Source: Fratercula arctica (taxonomy: Eukaryota; Chordata; Aves; Charadriiformes; Alcidae). From it: DNA of 64,000 nt. A model generated the notes under the pieces. The model saw only the letters and a list, made by a program, of their open reading frames with translations. It made no database searches and was not told the origin of the DNA. Numbering within the stretch: position 1 is the first letter of the stretch; each line of letters begins with the position of its first letter. This document shows, one piece after another, positions 59,301 through 64,000 of the stretch. The position numbers and the translations under genes are program-made. Where the stretch lies: assembly GCA_947846985.1 (NCBI GenBank), contig CANTUZ010000011.1:12822096-12886095 (forward strand), written 5' to 3'.

Positions 59301-60269
59301 ATGGAGCACCTGTCTTGAAGTTGTCCGAAATTATTTTGAAGAGCTGGGAAAACTGCTTTGTGCAAACCTGTTTTAATGGAGGAAAATGGCATGGGTCAGG
59401 CAAAACAGCCTGGTAGACTGGGACAGGAGGGAGGGAAGCGTTAAGAAAAATAGGTCAAAATGTTTTATTTTCCAGATTTGCATGCAAGTATTTCAGTTTT
59501 TCCATTTGAAATGCGTTTCCATTTGAAAATGCTTCAATCCCAAGTTAATTTCATTTTTTAAAACAGAAAAATCCATAAATGTTTCATATGACCCTAGATA
59601 TTTTTGTGGGGTGATTTGCTTGTTCTTGATTAAAAAAAAAGTTTCAGATCATTGCAAAATAACTATTGTTATTTTTTTTCCTGAACTTTCTCCAGTGACA
59701 AAAAAATAATAATAATCCACAATTCAAAAATCCCTCTTCATTAGTCCCATTATATTGGTGAGGAGAGGTACCACAGGCCATGGGATAAATGAGAACAGAA
59801 AGAAAGTGAGCCAGCACCCCTGCAGGTAAGGCTCACCCTATAAACCAGGGACAGGGGTTTCTCTAAGAAACATCTTTTTGAGGAAACCTCTTGATTTCTA
59901 AGCCTGGAGTTCAGCTGTCAGGCTCATCACCATTTCACAATCATGTCATTAAAATGAGCTCAAAAAGGCAGCAACCAGAACTGCTGTGACCTTGACAAAG
60001 TAAGTGTTCTTTGACCCGGTAGTTAAAGAAAGTGAAATGTCAGGGAGGAAATGTCGCATCAGTCTTTGAGGGAGGTGATTCAGGAGGGAAGGACAGGATC
60101 TTGTGGACACATCACTCCAAGTCCACATCCATCTCCCCCAACATCGAGGTCCCCTGGGACCAGGGTGATGCTGTTGCGTCATCAAAAGGTCTCAGACCCT
60201 CAGGAGGTGGTTGCTCTGTGGGACTAGGGCCACAGACTCAGTGTGACCAGGGAAGTTGCATTCTCTCTC
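56368..60269. other. unique AT-rich DNA, nothing recognised
   Basis: About 3.9 kb with short A or T runs (for example 58727-58736 and 59632-59640) but no CR1, microsatellite or exon signal. Frames such as 58242-58562 (+) have no motif. Confidence 0.5.
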
Positions 60270-60620
60270 CTTGCCTTTCTCTTGCCCTTCACCTCAGATC
60301 CAGTTACTTCTCTTCCTCCTGCTGCTCTTCGTGCAAGCTTGTTCCAGGATTTTGTTCCTTTGATGGCTGAAAACTTCCTTCAATTTTCCAGTCTGAATTT
60401 ATTCATGGCTAGTGTATACTTTTTGTTCTTGTGCCAAGTTTGCCTGTTAGATCTTCTCCCTCCCCAGCATTTTCCCTGCCCACATTTATTTATAGTAGGC
60501 AATCTCTTTTTTTTTCTCCTTTCTTTTTTTTTCACAGAACCTTTTAAGTTCCTCCTCACTTTTCCAAACCCTGACTTTTGCACAGTTGTCCAGCCTTCCT
60601 TTCTAGTCAGCTTTTAGAGT
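60270..60620. repeat. pyrimidine-rich low-complexity stretch
   Basis: C+T makes up roughly 73-75% of the 60-base lines I counted (60301, 60421, 60481). The 124-codon frame at 60243-60617 (+) follows from purine depletion and is hydrophobic for that reason, so it is not called as a gene. Confidence 0.6.
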
Positions 60621-63600
60621 TCTGGACCTCATCTCTCCTTGGACTTCTGAGGTTGATTTGTACAACCTTGGGTCAAGAAGGAGTATGTCACAAGCTTGTT
60701 TTTCTTGGTGAGACTTGAAAGTGCCTTTCAGCTGTCTTTAAGCCCTGTGTTTTTCTTGTCAGTTTAATATGCTTAGTAATAACACCTACCGCTTTTATAT
60801 GTCACACTCTGCACTCCTTAGTCAACTACACATTGACTGGCAAGGCAACACAAAGAAATTGGATTTAACCAGAAAGGAAAAATGTCTCTTTTTTAAATAA
60901 CCTTTGCCTCCTCCAGGTACTTTTGCAGGTCACAGGACTGGAGTGCCTTGGTGACTCACAGCTCTCCTGCCTGGCAATTATTAGTGTGTGGAGCTCAAAG
61001 CAATTACTGAAGCCTTAAACAAACCTCTTCTGGGTGCTGGAACCTCTGTGACACTATTAGCATCTTGCCAGCGAGTGCAAGTCTGCTGGAGTCACCGCTG
61101 GGTAACGCGCAGTAGGGCTGGTGAAAATACCATTTGCTTGAAGTGGGAAAAGTATAAATAGATATTTTAATATAACTCAATAATACATATCTTCACTGAT
61201 ATTTTACAGGCAAAGATGGATAATATATTGCAATAATAACACTTCCTGGGGAAAGTGTATTTTTAAATGAAAAGTGAGAAAAAACCTGTTTTGAGAATTG
61301 AAAAACGTTTCAAGTTTTCAAAACATGAAACTTACCAGGAGGATATTTCAAAAGGAATTAAATTGTTCAAGGGTAATGTTTGTTCCTTCTAAAAAGATGA
61401 TTTCCCTTCAAAAATTGGGTTTGGCCAACCCTGTTCAGATGGTTGTATCTGAAAGAGAAACCAAAAGAGACTCAGAGAGGGGAACCGTGACTGATCTGGG
61501 GCAATCTATAGGAGTGTTTCTGTTTTAAGCAAAGCTGTGGATATGTTCCCATTGGTGTTTCATGTTAAAACTGCATCAGCTGGGTACACAATTGGATCTC
61601 TGGCGCACCTCTGGCTGTGTGCCTTATGCTCTCAGCTTGGCACTTCTGGGGTAGGTACGAAGTTCTCCTGGATCTGGGAAATGCAAGGGTCTTGCAAGTT
61701 TTGGGATTTTGCTAGAAACGCAGAGTTAGGGAGAGTTTGGGAGCCAGATGCAACCTGAGCTGCGAACATAGGAGGTGCTAGCACTAGAGCAAGGGAGTGC
61801 TGTGAAGAAGAGTTCAGTGTCATCCGTGGTGTCACCCAGGGAGTCGCAGGAAGGGCTGAGAACACCTCACAGCTCACTCCTCCCCTTTAACCCAGCCACC
61901 ACAGGCTTGTATTAGAGGTGGTTCAGCATACCTGCTTGAAGATGAAACATACAACAGAGGTTCCAGGCTGCTCATAAAGAGCAACATGAGGGAATGTGCT
62001 CACTGCAAGTCTCTTAACTGTATTTTTGCAGCAAAGCTTGTATAGCCGGTGACAAGGTTTTCCGTGACATTATGATTGGCTGACCATGTAGGATGCAAAT
62101 TGGCACACAGATAAGCAGCCCTAATTACTACTTACCTTGTAAATGTCATATTTTGTCAAACGGGAGGTAAAATGTATCATCCTCGCTAAGCTAGAGGAAT
62201 ACTGTGAGGTGTTAGCACAGAGATTTTAATGCTCAACTAATTAAAATAAGTCATCTCTCACACTCCCGAGGGATTTGATTACTTTTTTTATGAAGGCTGG
62301 AGGTATCACATCATTTTCAGATGATGTAATTAACCTGACCTATTTGGTGGCTCCATATTAATGTTTCTTTGTGATGGATTTACAATAAAACTTCATTATT
62401 AAAGACTTCAGAACAAGATTTATTATGATCTTGTTTCTTTCCATTCATTATTTCATTCTTCTCATTTGGAAGTGAGTCAGGACCCCTGGGCGCTTTTCTT
62501 GTGCCTCCTGGTAGTCTGCGCACTGCTCTGGAGAAGACTTATGAGTTTGACCTCCCTGTTTCGCAATTTACTGCATTGCAAAGTGGGTGCAGAGATAAAC
62601 CACTTAAGAGTTTCTCCATGTGCATGTAGAAGCACAAAGACCCAGAGATGAGACGGGCTAGCAAAAGGCAGTGAGTTTTTCAGCTGGTATATATTGTTAT
62701 TCATGGTCATCTTTCTTCTTACAGTTCCAATCCCAAATCCACTGTGTTGTGCAACAACTCCCACTGACTGCAGTCAGCCTTAGTTCATTTGAAAAATTTC
62801 AAAGGCACCACATACAATTGGGCACCCAGCCACCATTGAGGGCAGGGAGAGATCATTCATTAATCCCCATTTGTATCTTAAATAAAAAAAAACTATAAAA
62901 TCCCTGAGCTGAGCATTTCTTTCAGCAGCAAGGGGTTTTTTTTTTTTTGGTCTACAATAGGTTTAGAGAGAATTCTGTATCAGAATCAGAGAATAGCATT
63001 CAAACTTTTTTTTTTTTTTCCTAGAACAAACTGTTACAGAGGAAACTGCAGACAGATTTCTATACCTGTCTTAACTTCAAAGGCTAGAAATCAGCCCAAA
63101 CCCCACTGCATACTTTGTTTCATTGATTGCCAAGGGCAGAACATTTTTAATGTATTGGTATTAAATAAACAGATGTGAAACTAACCAGAGATTTTAATTT
63201 CTGTTGAGATAATTATGAAAGTTTATTGACCCATGGGCGATACTGATGGAGTTACTATTACACATCAATAACCGTGGTCAGGCCTTTTGCAGGACACTGA
63301 GAAACATACTCAATATTTTGATGCCTCAATTGGAGCTGAGTCTTCCTAAAGAGGTGCAACAGCAAATTTGCTTTCTTTGGTCCCCTGGGAGCCTGTCTTT
63401 AGATACAGGATTACCCACTGCTTTCCACCAGCACAGTCCAGCTATCAGGACAAAGCCCTGAATATTTCAGATGGTGCCAAGTACCAAACTCCATTCTCTC
63501 CATAGCCTGAGCACATGGAGGAGAGATACTAGACAAGGCAACATGCAACACAAATTTAATGAGCAGAAAGTGTTCTCCGCAGTGTCTGGCTAGATCGTTC

Positions 63601-64000
63601 CTGGCATCAGAATACCGCTCCTACAGTAGACAAAGCTATTTTCCCAGAGCAGAGCTGTCCCTCTGTGTATGCCTGTGGAATAAGAACTCTCTCTGTCACT
63701 GGACACAGAAGATTTATTTAAGAGATGAGGTGGCCCTGAAACACCATCCCTGCAGTAATTAATTGGCTACTGCTGTAAAGTGCAGTAGCAACGTTTTGAG
63801 AGACATTATCTGCTGTCCTGCTTGAATTAAGAATTCATAAGGGCACAAATCATTCCACAGGCTTTGTTTTGCTTTAAGTTATACTGTATACAAATTATCT
63901 GAGAAGAGAAGCTGATTAATGACATAGAAAGAGAGAACCCAGAAAACAATACATCTCTTCTCTATCTAATCTCTTCTACCTTCCAGTCTGCCTGCCTGCC
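60621..64000. other. unique AT-rich DNA
   Basis: About 3.4 kb. It contains T12 at 62937-62948 and T14 at 63006-63019. The stretch 62020-62450 reads like a conserved non-coding element (inference). No CR1 copy, exon or RNA gene was recognised. Confidence 0.45.

Noticed and set aside
61150..61158. TATAAATA motif
   Set aside because: Lies in AT-rich DNA where such words are expected by chance, and no transcript start context is visible.

Overview
The window looks like ordinary non-coding nuclear DNA from a neognath bird. The main evidence is its repeats: at least thirteen CR1 non-LTR retrotransposon copies, nearly all 5'-truncated. Most of them end in the diagnostic avian CR1 tail, a block reading 'gatctccagaggtcccttccaacc' or a close variant, followed by a run of (ATTCTRTG) octamers. 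I saw no LTR/ERV structure, no bacterial-type operon, no tRNA or rRNA, and no CRISPR array. Nearly all long open frames fall inside CR1 copies or have no recognisable protein character.

Layout. 1-9,200 is CR1-punctuated unique DNA, with copies at 1-313, 845-918, 4443-4949, 5300-5581 and 8931-9041. At 9215-9336 there is one stretch that looks like a real coding exon: a strong splice acceptor, then 40 codons to TAA. It is followed by about 1.17 kb of UTR-like, AT-rich sequence ending in AATAAA at 10498-10503. I read this as the terminal exon of a + strand gene whose earlier exons lie to the left of the window. I could not name the gene. 10.5-18 kb and 18.5-25.7 kb are mostly unique sequence, with homopolymer tracts, short tandem duplications and CR1 fragments. 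An older CR1 family copy lies at about 25735-25985. 28-41 kb holds more CR1 copies, including a minus-strand copy (32151-33051) with reverse-transcriptase remnants, a MIR-like remnant beside it, and a 187-bp inverted repeat (40415-40601). 43.8-44.7 kb carries two same-orientation copies of an old amniote repeat. 49.8-51.5 kb is the longest CR1 copy, minus strand, with a recognisable but dead reverse transcriptase. 54.8-55.3 kb has a small CpG-island-like patch next to a G-quadruplex-type motif, a candidate promoter. 55.5-64 kb is AT-rich unique DNA with simple repeats.

No set of genes works together here, and I did not find a previously undescribed system. The points most worth a second look are the orphan exon and its 3' UTR, the large inverted repeat, the CpG island with G-quadruplex motif, and the strand biases of CR1 copies and poly-T tracts. 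Repeat calls rest on my recall of consensus patterns and reading by eye, so boundaries are good to roughly 10-30 bases.
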